DNA of 39,879 bases from Formivibrio sp. (GTDB taxonomy: Bacteria > Pseudomonadota > Gammaproteobacteria > Burkholderiales > Chitinibacteraceae): contig JARLJJ010000669.1 in assembly GCA_031291275.1 (NCBI GenBank), forward strand, positions 1 through 39,879, in the 5' to 3' direction. The translations under genes and the position numbers were made by a program. The notes below the pieces were generated by a model, which ran no database searches, was not told the origin of the DNA, and saw nothing but the letters and a program-made list of their open reading frames with translations. Within the stretch, counting starts at the first letter, position 1. The number at the start of each line of letters is the position of its first letter. Positions 9,264-18,327 of this stretch are shown here, piece by piece.

Positions 9264-10406
9264 ATGATGCGAATATTGTTGATTGGAAACTATGATCCGA
9301 ATGTTCTCAGTATGAGGACATTTGCTGATTTGCTGTTGACGGAACTAAAAAAAAGAGATGGGGTTGAGGTTGTTCGGTTGCAGCCGTGGAGGCTGTTGGG
9401 GCGACTTTTCCCGCGTACCAGCGTCGGCAAGTATTTCGGCTATGTCGATACGTTGCTAATCTTTCCGATCGCGCTATTTTTTTATACCCGGCTTGGACGG
9501 TTTGATCTCGTCTATATCTGTGATCATTCGAACGCGATTTATGCCCATTGGATTGGCCGTTTGCCCTGCGTAGTTACGTGCCATGACGTGCTTGCCATTT
9601 GCAGCGCTCTTGGTGAGATAAGCGAAAACAAGACACGTTGGAGTGGCCGGCTCTATCAGCGCTGGATCGCCAGCGGATTATTAAAAGCCCGAAACATCGT
9701 TTGTGTGTCGAACGAAACCAATCGGGAGGTCGATGCGCTGTTTGGGGTCGGCGCCTGTCAAACCTGGGTAATTCCGAACGCGTTGAGTTATGCCTATGAG
9801 CCTATGGCGCGCGTTGACGCCTTGCCGATTCTCCAGAAAGTGAACCTAGAGCATACGCCCTATATTCTGCATGTCGGGAGCGATGCGTGGTACAAAAATC
9901 GGACCGGCGTTTTGAATATAGCTGCGGAACTTTTTCGCACACCCGCTTTTTCAAAACACAAACTGATGATGGTTGGAGCGAGCATAACGCCCGCCGAACG
10001 GCGTCAGTCGCAAGCCCTGAATATCGAGGACCGGGTGATAGAAGGGGGGCGTGTGGAAGTAGAGGAACTCCGCGCCTTTTATTCCTTTGCAGATTTTCTG
10101 CTGTTCCCATCTCTTCGAGAAGGATTTGGGTGGCCTATCCTTGAGGCGCAAGCTTGTGGCTGTGTTGTGGTAACCACCAATCGCCCACCCTTGAGTGACG
10201 TCGGTGGTACGGCTGCAATCTATATTGATCCCGCTGATCCTGCGGGATCGGTGCTACACATCGTGGAGGGCCTCGAAGCACGCGGCGTTCGCGTCTCGGC
10301 CGGCCATTCCAACGTGTCACAGTACACTCTACCTGTTATGATCGACGGCTACCTGGCTGTATTCCACGAGGTCGTGAAGCGGGCGGAGACTGGGGCGCAG
10401 GCATAG
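9264..10406 (+). CDS. GT4 glycosyltransferase
   Basis: A GT-B glycosyltransferase of about 380 residues. The N-terminal strand MRILLIGNYDPN marks the start; ATGs at 9264 and 9267 are adjacent, and I disregard the open frame upstream to 9165. Mid-protein CVVTCHDVLAI and VCVSNETNREV belong to the acceptor domain. The C-terminal domain has LHVGSDAWYKNRTGVL, FADFLLFPSLREGFGWPILEAQACG, the GT4 nucleotide-sugar signature with its EGFG...E glutamates, and AAIYIDPADP. It lies 130 bp after the RmlB-like gene and probably belongs to the same transcription unit, perhaps using the deoxysugar made there, which is inference. Confidence 0.88.
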   Translation: MMRILLIGNYDPNVLSMRTFADLLLTELKKRDGVEVVRLQPWRLLGRLFPRTSVGKYFGYVDTLLIFPIALFFYTRLGRFDLVYICDHSNAIYAHWIGRLPCVVTCHDVLAICSALGEISENKTRWSGRLYQRWIASGLLKARNIVCVSNETNREVDALFGVGACQTWVIPNALSYAYEPMARVDALPILQKVNLEHTPYILHVGSDAWYKNRTGVLNIAAELFRTPAFSKHKLMMVGASITPAERRQSQALNIEDRVIEGGRVEVEELRAFYSFADFLLFPSLREGFGWPILEAQACGCVVVTTNRPPLSDVGGTAAIYIDPADPAGSVLHIVEGLEARGVRVSAGHSNVSQYTLPVMIDGYLAVFHEVVKRAETGAQA

Positions 10407-10562
10407 GGTATTGCTGGGGATGCGGTGCAGGCGGGTTATCGTGTCTTTTGGCTCCCCCGCGCCTTCTGGCCGCCGCGTGTTCCATTGGGGGCTCATTGTG
10501 GAGGGGCCTCCAAATTGAAATACAAGCAATTTGCATCCACTACACAAACGGGCCCGTGTAGT

Positions 10563-10594
10563 TTGAACATCCTGGTGTCTAAAGGCGATATAAT
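10563..10594 (+). promoter_or_regulatory. Possible sigma70-type promoter before the putative polymerase gene
   Basis: TTGAAC at 10563-10568 and a consensus-like TATAAT at 10589-10594, separated by 20 bases, which is longer than the usual 17. The -10 box lies about 64 bases before the ATG at 10658. The -10 match is perfect, the spacer is poor. Confidence 0.33.
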
Positions 10595-10657
10595 TTATCG
10601 TTTCACGTTTTCTTCAGCTAGGCGGTAACACAAGCGTGCTCTTGATGGTCGTAGTCC

Positions 10658-12118
10658 ATGGGTGACAAGTCTCAACTTGTAGATGCCATCTGCGTTAGCG
10701 CTCTGGGATTCAGTTCCTTATTGCTGTTGGCAATGCCCTGCTATGGCGCTTTTTTCTTCACTGTCGCGGTCGGCGCGATTGTGCTGGGTGTGTGCCTTTT
10801 TGCGATATTTGCAAATAAGAAAACCATTCAGTTTGGCCATTGGCTCGCTGCGTCCGTATTGCTCGATTACGCAGCGGGTACGTTGTTTTCATTTAGTAGT
10901 TCGGATTCCATCGCGCGAGCGATGGATGCTGCAAGAGTTTGGCCTGCTCTATGCGAGTGTCTGGCTCTCGTATACATCGCCAGTTTGCTGCTACTGATGT
11001 TTGATAATGTCGTGAAGGCTGCTTTCTATCCGAAGCCCGAGGCCCTTTCTCCAAACGCATCACTTTTCCTTATATTGATCTGCACAAGTTTGATTGTGAT
11101 CGCCATTCTACACGGCGACATTGGCTTCATGGGCAACCATTCCGATGACACCCATCACGTCAGCATTCTCGGTTCCTTGGCGAGCGTCGCGTCCATTCCG
11201 TTGTTGGGGCTCTGCGGTTATGCCCTGCCCACCGAGAAGCGCTCCAACAAGTGGTGGCTGATTCTGTTTTGCACTATCGCCGTATTCATGATCGTATGCG
11301 TATCCGGCCGGCGAAATTTTGGCGCGTCCATTATCCTATTCGCCTTTGGATATGTGCTTGCGGGGGGCGCTAGAAGCGCTTCGACAATACGCATTGTCCT
11401 TGGGGCGTCTGTCTTTATTGTGGTGGGCTACCTCGGGTCGACCTACTTTTATTCATTACGAACTGCCGGTTACATGTTTGCGAGCGCGACAGGCGTGAGC
11501 GCGTCTCAAGCGTCTATTCTTGATAGAATGGCCTTCGCCAACAAAATTCTCGGAGATCGTCAGCGCTACGCTTCTATTTTGAGCTCTTACCAACAGAATG
11601 TTACGGAGCGTTCGTTCAACATCATGTACTTGGCGGATCTCGTCTATCACGACAAGAATGCGCGATACGGATATGGGGGGAATTTGTGGCGCGAGATCAG
11701 GGTTACAATTCCCAGTGTTCTCGATTCCAACAAGCAGGATCTGCTCGATAGTGGCGCAAACGAGGAAAGCTTCGTTAATCCTCGGTTCGGAATTCCCGTA
11801 CTGGATTGCCCGAATTCGATACTTACGGCAGGAATGGGGGACTATGGCCCGATCGGTGCTATTTTTTATCCGTTGGGTTTTGTCCTTCTCATATATCTTG
11901 CCAACGGGATTCTGCGGCGACTTTCTGGAGACTTCGTCGAACTATCCCTCTTCATGACGCTGTCGATTTCCGCCATCTTGTTTGTGCCGGACGTGGAACT
12001 ATCCACCTATCTTGCGATGGTCCGGGATTCGGTTATTTTGTTTGTAGTGTTCGGGGCCGCATACTTTGTAACTATCAAGCTATTACCAGGCACAATTCTA
12101 CGACCGCAGAGCCTGTAG
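10658..12118 (+). CDS. Polytopic membrane protein, probable Wzy-type polysaccharide polymerase
   Basis: A 486-residue inner-membrane protein with roughly ten or more hydrophobic segments, such as LLLLAMPCYGAFFFTVAVGA near the N-terminus. There is a large soluble loop between about residues 270 and 385 (GVSASQASILDRM through NEESFVNPRFGIPVLDC) and further helices at the C-terminus. The topology, with one large periplasmic loop late in the protein, fits O-antigen polymerase (Wzy) proteins, which have little sequence conservation. CVSGRRNFGAS is an Arg-rich cytoplasmic or loop segment. Within the locus it is the only candidate polymerase, and Wzx flippases plus chain-length regulators are present, so Wzy is the expected missing function. 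The call rests on topology and context. Confidence 0.62.
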   Translation: MGDKSQLVDAICVSALGFSSLLLLAMPCYGAFFFTVAVGAIVLGVCLFAIFANKKTIQFGHWLAASVLLDYAAGTLFSFSSSDSIARAMDAARVWPALCECLALVYIASLLLLMFDNVVKAAFYPKPEALSPNASLFLILICTSLIVIAILHGDIGFMGNHSDDTHHVSILGSLASVASIPLLGLCGYALPTEKRSNKWWLILFCTIAVFMIVCVSGRRNFGASIILFAFGYVLAGGARSASTIRIVLGASVFIVVGYLGSTYFYSLRTAGYMFASATGVSASQASILDRMAFANKILGDRQRYASILSSYQQNVTERSFNIMYLADLVYHDKNARYGYGGNLWREIRVTIPSVLDSNKQDLLDSGANEESFVNPRFGIPVLDCPNSILTAGMGDYGPIGAIFYPLGFVLLIYLANGILRRLSGDFVELSLFMTLSISAILFVPDVELSTYLAMVRDSVILFVVFGAAYFVTIKLLPGTILRPQSL

Positions 12119-12198
12119 ATGGGGCTTCTCGGGGTGTAGGCGTATGATGTCCTGCCTGGAGGGCATTCTTCTAATCACTTTTACCCAACAGATGAAAC

Positions 12199-13215
12199 AT
12201 GCACATCACATATATAGGTGACAATTCCGGCATGTCGAAGCACCGAATAGGCGCGCTGAAGCGACTCGGCCACGACATTGATATCGTTGACCCGTACAGT
12301 TTTCTTCCCAATACCGGTTGGATGGCTCGATGGAATCATCGCACGGGTGGCTTTGGAACCGCACCGTTCCTCGACGCGCCGATTCTGCAGCGCGTTGCTG
12401 TATGCAAGCCTGATCTGATCTGGATAAACCAGGGGACACTTATCAGTCCTGGTTTGATGCACCATTTGCGAAATACCGGTGCTAAAATCGTTGGTTATAT
12501 CAACGATGATTTGTTCCGTCGTGGCGCGGAGTGGATGCGGTTTCGTTTGTTGCGGAAAGCATTGCCATTTTACGACCTTGTCGCGGTCTGCCGTTTGGAA
12601 AACGTCAAGGAAGCACTGGATGCAGGTGCTCGACGCGTCGAACGGGTGATGATGTCGGCGGACGAAGAGATCCATCAACCCCGAGAGTTGACGTCAGAAC
12701 AAAGAGCGAAATTTGCCAGTGAAGTAAGCTTTATTGGGACGTGGATGCCAGAAAGGGGCCCGTTCTTGGCGCAACTCATAAAAGCCGAAGTCCCGTTGTC
12801 CGTCTGGGGAAGCCGCTGGGAAAAAGCTCCAGAGTGGCCCGTCATCGAATCCCATTGGCGGGGCCCAAACCTGGATGACGCAGAGTATGCCGCTGCAATA
12901 TTGGCGAGCAAGATCTGTATAGGACTATTGTCGAAGGGAAATCGTGATCTTCATACGGCCCGCAGCCTGGAAGTGCCCGCGTTAGGAGGATTGCTTTGTG
13001 GTGAAAGAACCACTGAGCACATGGCAATGTATCAGGAGGGACTTGAAGCGGTATTCTGGTCAAGCCCGCAGGAATGCGCTGAACTTTGCTTAGGCTTACT
13101 GGCAGATGACAAGCGACGCCTCAACGTAGCTCGTTTGGGGCACGAGCGCGCCCTCAAAAATGGCTACTATAATGAAAAGGTTCTTTCGGCCCTGATCGCG
13201 AGCGTAGTGAAATGA
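12199..13215 (+). CDS. CgeB/YkvP-like glycosyltransferase
   Basis: A 338-residue protein starting MHITYIGDNSGMSKHRIGALKRLGHDI. Seen: KPDLIWINQGTLI (about 70-82), GAKIVGYINDDLF (about 95-107), a central VSFIGTWMPERGP segment, and in the C-terminal part ASKICIGLLSKGN, HTARSLEVPALGGLLCGERTTEHMAMY (within about 250-277). The last stretch, with its EVPALGG and a following Glu, is the signature of the CgeB-like glycosyltransferase domain (Glyco_trans_1_2). ATG at 12199. It lies 80 bp after the putative polymerase and 43 bp before the next GT4 gene, consistent with one operon. Donor and linkage unknown. Confidence 0.78.
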   Translation: MHITYIGDNSGMSKHRIGALKRLGHDIDIVDPYSFLPNTGWMARWNHRTGGFGTAPFLDAPILQRVAVCKPDLIWINQGTLISPGLMHHLRNTGAKIVGYINDDLFRRGAEWMRFRLLRKALPFYDLVAVCRLENVKEALDAGARRVERVMMSADEEIHQPRELTSEQRAKFASEVSFIGTWMPERGPFLAQLIKAEVPLSVWGSRWEKAPEWPVIESHWRGPNLDDAEYAAAILASKICIGLLSKGNRDLHTARSLEVPALGGLLCGERTTEHMAMYQEGLEAVFWSSPQECAELCLGLLADDKRRLNVARLGHERALKNGYYNEKVLSALIASVVK

Positions 13216-13258
13216 GTTGTTGTGCGACTGCGGCGTCTAGTCGAAAGAGGTTGTAACT

Positions 13259-14422
13259 ATGAAAGTCGTTTTAACAACGCCCGGGAGATTTCATACCTTT
13301 GCGCTCGCACGCGAATTGCTCAGGCATGGTGTGCTGGACAAAATATTTACTGGATTTCCTTGGGCTAAAGTCGCGCGTGAAAAAATCCCGCGGCAATATA
13401 TTAGGACAGCAGCGTGGTTTCAAACACCGCGTTTTGCGCTCAACCGTGTTGGCCTCTGTCCAAAGTGGTTAGATCGCGAGATGGGGATTTTGGCGCAAAG
13501 CACTATCGATCGCTATGCGAAGTGGCGCATGGGGCGCCCGGATATCTATCTCGCTTTGTCGGGCTCAGGATTTGTCAGCGGTCCGGCTGCCCAGGCAAAT
13601 GGCGCCAAATACATCTGCGACCGCGGCTCCTCCCATATTCTCTTTCAAGATCAAATACTCCGCGAGGAGTACCGCCGCTACGGAGTCAATATCCCAAGTA
13701 TTGACCCTAGGACGATTCTTCGAGAGCTGACAGAATACGCGCTCGCGGATGCCATAACGGTGCCTTCCGAATTTGTTCGTAAGACCTTTATCGATCTGGG
13801 GGTCGATCCGCGTCGTGTTCGGAAAATTCCTTATGGCTCGAACATCGACGTCTTCCACCCAGTTGGGGTTCGTCCGGCTAATGATGAGTTTCAAGTATTG
13901 TTTACTGGCGCCATTTCACTGCGCAAAGGCGTGCCTTATCTTTTCGAGGCGTTCAAAAAGCTGAAGCATCCGCGGAAGAAATTGGTTGTGGTTGGGATGA
14001 AGACTCAAGACTGGTCGATCATCAAGCCATTCGTGCCGGAAGGAGACGTCACTTTTCTGGGGCACGTGGCTCAAGCGAACCTTAAGCATATTATGAGCAG
14101 GAGCCATGTTATGGTTCTGCCTAGTATTGAGGAAGGTCTGGCGGTCGTTATGGGTGAGGCGCTGGCTTGCGGTTGCCCAGTCATCGCTACCGAAAACACT
14201 GGAGCGGCGGATCTGTTTTGTAATGACGTTGAGGGCTTTATCGTTCCAAACCGCGCCGTTGATATCATCACCGAGCGCCTTCAACTGTTGGCAGATGATG
14301 GGGATCGCCGAATGCGCATGTCTGAGGCAGCGCGTCAAAGAGTGCTGCATATGGGGGGGTGGCGCACTTATGGCGATAGTATGGTTGCGCTATTTTGCGA
14401 GCTAACCGGGTTGCCGAGTTAG
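13259..14422 (+). CDS. GT4 glycosyltransferase
   Basis: A 387-residue GT-B enzyme. The N-terminal strand MKVVLTTPGRFHTFALAREL follows an AGAGG ribosome-binding stretch (about 13246-13250). Seen: YICDRGSSHILFQDQIL, AITVPSEFVRKTFIDLG, the domain-2 opening VLFTGAISLRKGVPYLFEAF, VTFLGHV, and the nucleotide-sugar motif MVLPSIEEGLAVVMGEALACG followed by PVIATENTGAADLF. The EEGLAVVMGEALACGCP string is a clear GT4 signature with both expected glutamates. It is closely spaced after the CgeB-like gene. Substrate unknown. Confidence 0.9.
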   Translation: MKVVLTTPGRFHTFALARELLRHGVLDKIFTGFPWAKVAREKIPRQYIRTAAWFQTPRFALNRVGLCPKWLDREMGILAQSTIDRYAKWRMGRPDIYLALSGSGFVSGPAAQANGAKYICDRGSSHILFQDQILREEYRRYGVNIPSIDPRTILRELTEYALADAITVPSEFVRKTFIDLGVDPRRVRKIPYGSNIDVFHPVGVRPANDEFQVLFTGAISLRKGVPYLFEAFKKLKHPRKKLVVVGMKTQDWSIIKPFVPEGDVTFLGHVAQANLKHIMSRSHVMVLPSIEEGLAVVMGEALACGCPVIATENTGAADLFCNDVEGFIVPNRAVDIITERLQLLADDGDRRMRMSEAARQRVLHMGGWRTYGDSMVALFCELTGLPS

Positions 14423-14593
14423 GATATGAGAGCTCTGGCGTCACGGACGCATCGTTGTCGCTGTGTTACTAATGGAGCACCAGGTACGGCAAATAGATCG
14501 ATTTGCGTTTGCCCGCCCAAAGTGCGTTATACTTGAGGTTGGTTAGCAAAGCAGTAGTGTGAGGGGCCGTTAGGATAGGTGTAGGTAGGTAAG

Positions 14594-15340
14594 ATGGTCG
14601 ATGAGCAGATCAAGAATTACCGTGATCGAATTTATGGTTCCTACAATAGCGCGCGAACCACTCCACTGGCGCCGACAACACTCAACGACCTGCGGTCACG
14701 ATTACCGTCATTGCGTCGACTGGTTCAAGATCACGTTCCTGCCGACCGGGATAGCCATATTTTGGAAATTGGCTGCGGACATGGTGCCCTTCTCTATGTT
14801 TTGGAGCAGCAGGGTTACCGCAATTTACGAGGCGTTGATGGTTCGAAGGAGCAGGTGGAGGCGTCCAAGATACTAGGCGTAAAATCGGTTGTTGAGGGTG
14901 ACCTCCTCGATGCGTTGGCCGCTACTCCAGATGGCTCATGCGATGTCGTCATAGCTTTTGATGTCATCGAGCATTTCACAAAAAATGAACTTTTGCACCT
15001 CATCGACGACGTGCGCAGGGTGCTGAAGACGGGGGGGCGTTGGATAGTCCACGTACCAAACGCCGAAAGCCCGTTTGGTTCCAGAATTCTATATTCGGAC
15101 TTCACCCACGAAGTGGCATTTACCCGTACTTCAATTGACCAGCTGATGCGCGCAAGCGGGTTCTCGGACGTTATTTGTGTCGAAGACACGCCTACTCCTC
15201 ACGGCATAAAAAGTCTTATTCGTGCGGTGCTGTGGAAGTTGATTCGTTTCATGCTGCTCTTCTTCATCGCAGTGGAGACCGGATCGTTTGATCGTTCGGC
15301 CATTTTTTCGCAAAATTTCCAAGCAATTTGCATAAAGTAG
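14594..15340 (+). CDS. Class I SAM-dependent methyltransferase
   Basis: A 248-residue methyltransferase with the full Rossmann-like motif set: motif I ILEIGCGHGALL (about 56-67), motif II LRGVDGSKEQVEA (about 78-90), VVEGDLLDAL (about 99-108), and motif IV VIAFDVIEHF (about 119-128), then VLKTGGRWIVHVPNAE. This is the UbiE/Methyltransf_11-23 type commonly found in O-antigen and exopolysaccharide loci, where it methylates a sugar hydroxyl or lipid-linked intermediate. The C-terminal region has a hydrophobic helix (IRFMLLFFIAVETG), which could associate it with the membrane. ATG at 14594, 171 bp after the preceding GT4 gene. Confidence 0.88.
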   Translation: MVDEQIKNYRDRIYGSYNSARTTPLAPTTLNDLRSRLPSLRRLVQDHVPADRDSHILEIGCGHGALLYVLEQQGYRNLRGVDGSKEQVEASKILGVKSVVEGDLLDALAATPDGSCDVVIAFDVIEHFTKNELLHLIDDVRRVLKTGGRWIVHVPNAESPFGSRILYSDFTHEVAFTRTSIDQLMRASGFSDVICVEDTPTPHGIKSLIRAVLWKLIRFMLLFFIAVETGSFDRSAIFSQNFQAICIK

Positions 15341-15801
15341 CGGCCGCCGGCTAAGTGCATGGCATAACGAACCGGCTAGATTTGAAACGTTGAAACGAGA
15401 GAGCTGCCTCGTGGAATGTTCTTTCGCCTGTCGTTGGCTTGACATCCGTGAGTGGTGAGTTGGAGCCCTGAGGTGTCCGTTGCTTATCCGACTTGGTGCA
15501 CCGCAGGAATACGACCAGTCGCTTTCCGGTCCCACACAGTTAGCTAACTCTAAGTATCAAATAAGTTCGTTCGGCTTCATTTTGTCGCTGGGGCTGAAGT
15601 AAACGCGACTGACGGGTTTCGCCATTGAGCGCCAAGGCGGAAGAAGCGCGTGACTTTTAGTCATGTTTTGTAGTCGTGGAAGGCGTTAGACAAGGCGAGC
15701 TTCAACGGGCGAATCGGAAAGCCTAGCCACTCAACCGAAGCAATTTATGATGACATGTCTATTGGCGCCCGCGCTGGCGTAGGGCGGACGTTCCATCTAC
15801 A
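15341..15801. other. Intergenic stretch, no gene recognised
   Basis: About 460 bp between the methyltransferase and the next GT4 gene. Open frames here are short and composition-driven. I saw no RNA gene and no clear terminator; transcription of the downstream gene may start in this stretch. Confidence 0.5.
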
Positions 15802-16995
15802 ATGGCCGCAAAAGTGGTGGGGATACCATTGCAGAAAGTGTTGAGGGTAGACATATGGCACAGCATCTTATGGTCGCGATATAAGGCCCGGGTTTTCGGT
15901 GATCTGTATCAAATAGCGAACAAAAACGGGGCCGAGTTTCGTTTTTTTCATATCGCAGAAACATCCGACAATCGATTAGGCCTTGGGGTCGCGGACATAG
16001 CGGATCATGCCTATCCGCATGTTTTGCTATTCCGCGGCAGCTATGACCGCGTCTCTAAAGTGCGTCTTTACGCCAAATGCTTTTGGCTCGTATGGCGCTC
16101 ACCTGCTGACCTTATTGTCCTCCAAGGTTATGGGGAGGGAGAGTACTGGCTCCAGGCATTGGCTGTTCTTATGCGGGGTAAGAAACTCGCGGTGAATAGC
16201 GACGCTACTATTTATGATCATGAGCAAGTTGCCATCAAATTGGTTTTGAAGCGGCTCTTCTTTTCGTTTTGCAGTGGCGTGATGTGTTACGGGGAGCGGG
16301 CAGTGTCCTATGTGCGGAGCATGGGCGTTCCCAAAACGCGCATCTGGACGCGGTGCCAAGCGCCGGCCCTTCCGCAAAATTATTCTGTAGCTGACGCTTT
16401 GGCGAAGCGGACCTCCCACCACTTGGATTCTTCAAAGCCACGCGTGTTGTTTGTGGGGCGCCTTGCCCCTGAGAAGGGTGTCGCAGTTCTTTTGAAGGCG
16501 TTTCAACTCCTATTGGAGGATTATCCCGGCGCGACACTCGCCATTGTTGGCAGTGGTCCGGAGCAAGCTAATCTGCAGGCCCTGGTGGCTGAACTTGGCC
16601 TCGGTTCCATGGTTGAATTTGCCGGCCCGCGTGTTGGTGAGGCACTATGGGACGAAATTTTGCGCTCGAATTGTTTGGTGCTTCCGAGCATTCATGAGCC
16701 TTGGGGTTTGGTGGCGAATGAAGCACTAAGCTATGGCTGCCCCATTGTTGTCAGCGACCATTGTGGGTGTGTCCCGGAGCTCGTTATTGAAAATCGGACG
16801 GGTTATGTCGCGCGAGCGGGGGATGCCGAAGACTTAGCTTCCAAAATTGGGATGGCGCTCAAGCTAAGCTATAACTGCGAAGAGACGGCGAAAGCCTGTG
16901 TTGAGGTAGCCAGTCAATACACCTCAGAGCGATCCGCGGCGCAAATATTCCAAGCATGTCAAAGCATCGTTCAAGGGGGCGGGCCAGCGACGTAG
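15802..16995 (+). CDS. GT4 glycosyltransferase
   Basis: A 397-residue GT-B enzyme. The N-terminal domain begins after a short leader at VLRVDIWHSILWSRYKARVF and contains DLIVLQGYGEGEYW and KLAVNSDATIYDH. The second domain has RVLFVGRLAPEKGVAVLLKAF, ATLAIVGSGPEQANL, and VLPSIHEPWGLVANEALSYG followed by PIVVSDHCGCVPELV, a textbook GT4 nucleotide-sugar site with the two conserved glutamates. Start at ATG 15802; an internal start near the first strand is possible. It is separated from both neighbours by 300-460 bp, so it may be its own unit. Confidence 0.9.
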   Translation: MAAKVVGIPLQKVLRVDIWHSILWSRYKARVFGDLYQIANKNGAEFRFFHIAETSDNRLGLGVADIADHAYPHVLLFRGSYDRVSKVRLYAKCFWLVWRSPADLIVLQGYGEGEYWLQALAVLMRGKKLAVNSDATIYDHEQVAIKLVLKRLFFSFCSGVMCYGERAVSYVRSMGVPKTRIWTRCQAPALPQNYSVADALAKRTSHHLDSSKPRVLFVGRLAPEKGVAVLLKAFQLLLEDYPGATLAIVGSGPEQANLQALVAELGLGSMVEFAGPRVGEALWDEILRSNCLVLPSIHEPWGLVANEALSYGCPIVVSDHCGCVPELVIENRTGYVARAGDAEDLASKIGMALKLSYNCEETAKACVEVASQYTSERSAAQIFQACQSIVQGGGPAT

Positions 16996-17300
16996 CGGAC
17001 GGAGATTTTCTTGCCCATGCCCAAGTACCGGGGTCTCATTACCTGACAAGATGGCCTCTTTTCCGCCGCCTCAAGGAGCCTGCTTAACCTGTCCAAATGC
17101 ATGGGGATGTCCGCGTCTCAATTTCTAAAATGTTATTGCAGAACAAGAGTTTCCAGCTAATATTTCAACGCATTACTCCCCAACGGAATCGGTTTGTGGA
17201 GAGGCACAGTAATCCCCTCGTCGGGCATTTGCCTTTTTGTAGTGTTTGTTCCGTGAGTGTGGTAACCCATGAAGAATTTCCAGGTAACCGGGGTTAGTGC
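16996..17300. other. Intergenic stretch before chain-length regulator 1, no gene recognised
   Basis: About 305 bp. Only a 66-codon open frame (17097-17297) spans much of it, with no motif or plausible start signal. It probably contains the promoter for the run that begins at 17301. Confidence 0.45.
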
Positions 17301-18269
17301 GTGACCATTTTAGATGAAGTTCTTGCGTTTGGCACTGACGCTAGGGGGCGTTGGCGCCTGTTGTTTTTGCTCGCGACAGTATTCGTCGCTGTTTCTATTG
17401 TTCTGTATATATTGGCGCCGCGCACCTACTCGGCCAGTGCGCTTATTGGTCCGCCGGAACCGACGACTGCCGATACATTAATGGGGACGTCGAGCTCGTC
17501 GACAAACAGCGTGGCCCGAAGGCTTCTTGGAGGCGGTTCAGCTACAACTAATGATCACTTTCAGGAATATCTCCAAGTTCTGCGGTCGGTGCGCTTGGCC
17601 AATGTTCTAATGGAGAGGGATCACCTGTTGCAGATTGTGTACGCTGCCAGGTGGGATGCACAAAATCACAGATGGCGACCGCAGGGCGGGCTTCACGTCA
17701 TCATAAGTAAAATTAAGGGCCTAATCGGTTTGCCCGTAAAGGACGTTCCAGATGTTGATGATCTGAAACTGTTCCTGGATAAGAGTTTGCGGACAAGCGC
17801 ATCGAGCGTTCAGCCGACGACACTTCTGACCTCTACGGCATCAAGCTACTGGAACGTATCGCTCACCTATGGTGACCGCGAGACGGCAGAAAAGATACTC
17901 GACCTCGTCCTATTTGAAGCGGACCAAATTATTCGCGATGATATGCGGCGAGACGTTTCGGCGAGGTTGGTATTTTTGGCAACAGAAATGCCCAAGGTTA
18001 ACGCGTCTGACCAACGCGATGCTTTGATCGCCACGCTGTCTGGGCAAGAGCAATTGCAGATGTTGCTGCAGGCGGACAAGAGGTTCGCATCAACGTTGAT
18101 CGATCCTCCCTATGCACCTTCGAAGCCGACGCAGCCCGGTAGTCCAATCGGTCGGATCATCTCTGCACTGTTCGCAGCTTTTCTGAGTTGGGCTGCTCTT
18201 ATCTATCTCTCCAAGATGTATGGGCCACTGAGGACAATCATCGACAGGATCGACCGTTCTCAAGCGTGA
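17301..18269 (+). CDS. Wzz-like polysaccharide co-polymerase (chain-length regulator) 1, no kinase domain
   Basis: A 322-residue inner-membrane protein with PCP topology: TM1 at about 19-39, a large periplasmic region, and TM2 at about 283-304, preceded by a Pro-rich stretch DPPYAPSKPTQPGSP (about 267-281), the classic motif before TM2 in Wzz proteins. There is no Walker or Tyr-rich C-terminal domain, so it is not a Wzc/ExoP-type kinase fusion. It has a GTG start at 17301. Conserved spots shared with the protein at 24411-25397 include ALIGPP, a TYGD segment, FEADQIIRDD and DVSARLVFLA, so the two are paralogues. It heads a run of tightly packed genes and presumably sets polymer length with the Wzy polymerase. 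Confidence 0.82.
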   Translation: MTILDEVLAFGTDARGRWRLLFLLATVFVAVSIVLYILAPRTYSASALIGPPEPTTADTLMGTSSSSTNSVARRLLGGGSATTNDHFQEYLQVLRSVRLANVLMERDHLLQIVYAARWDAQNHRWRPQGGLHVIISKIKGLIGLPVKDVPDVDDLKLFLDKSLRTSASSVQPTTLLTSTASSYWNVSLTYGDRETAEKILDLVLFEADQIIRDDMRRDVSARLVFLATEMPKVNASDQRDALIATLSGQEQLQMLLQADKRFASTLIDPPYAPSKPTQPGSPIGRIISALFAAFLSWAALIYLSKMYGPLRTIIDRIDRSQA

Positions 18270-18327
18270 TAGATTTGGTAGGTGAGAACGCGACGGTTCG
18301 AAGCAATTCCACATTGGCAGCACGCTC

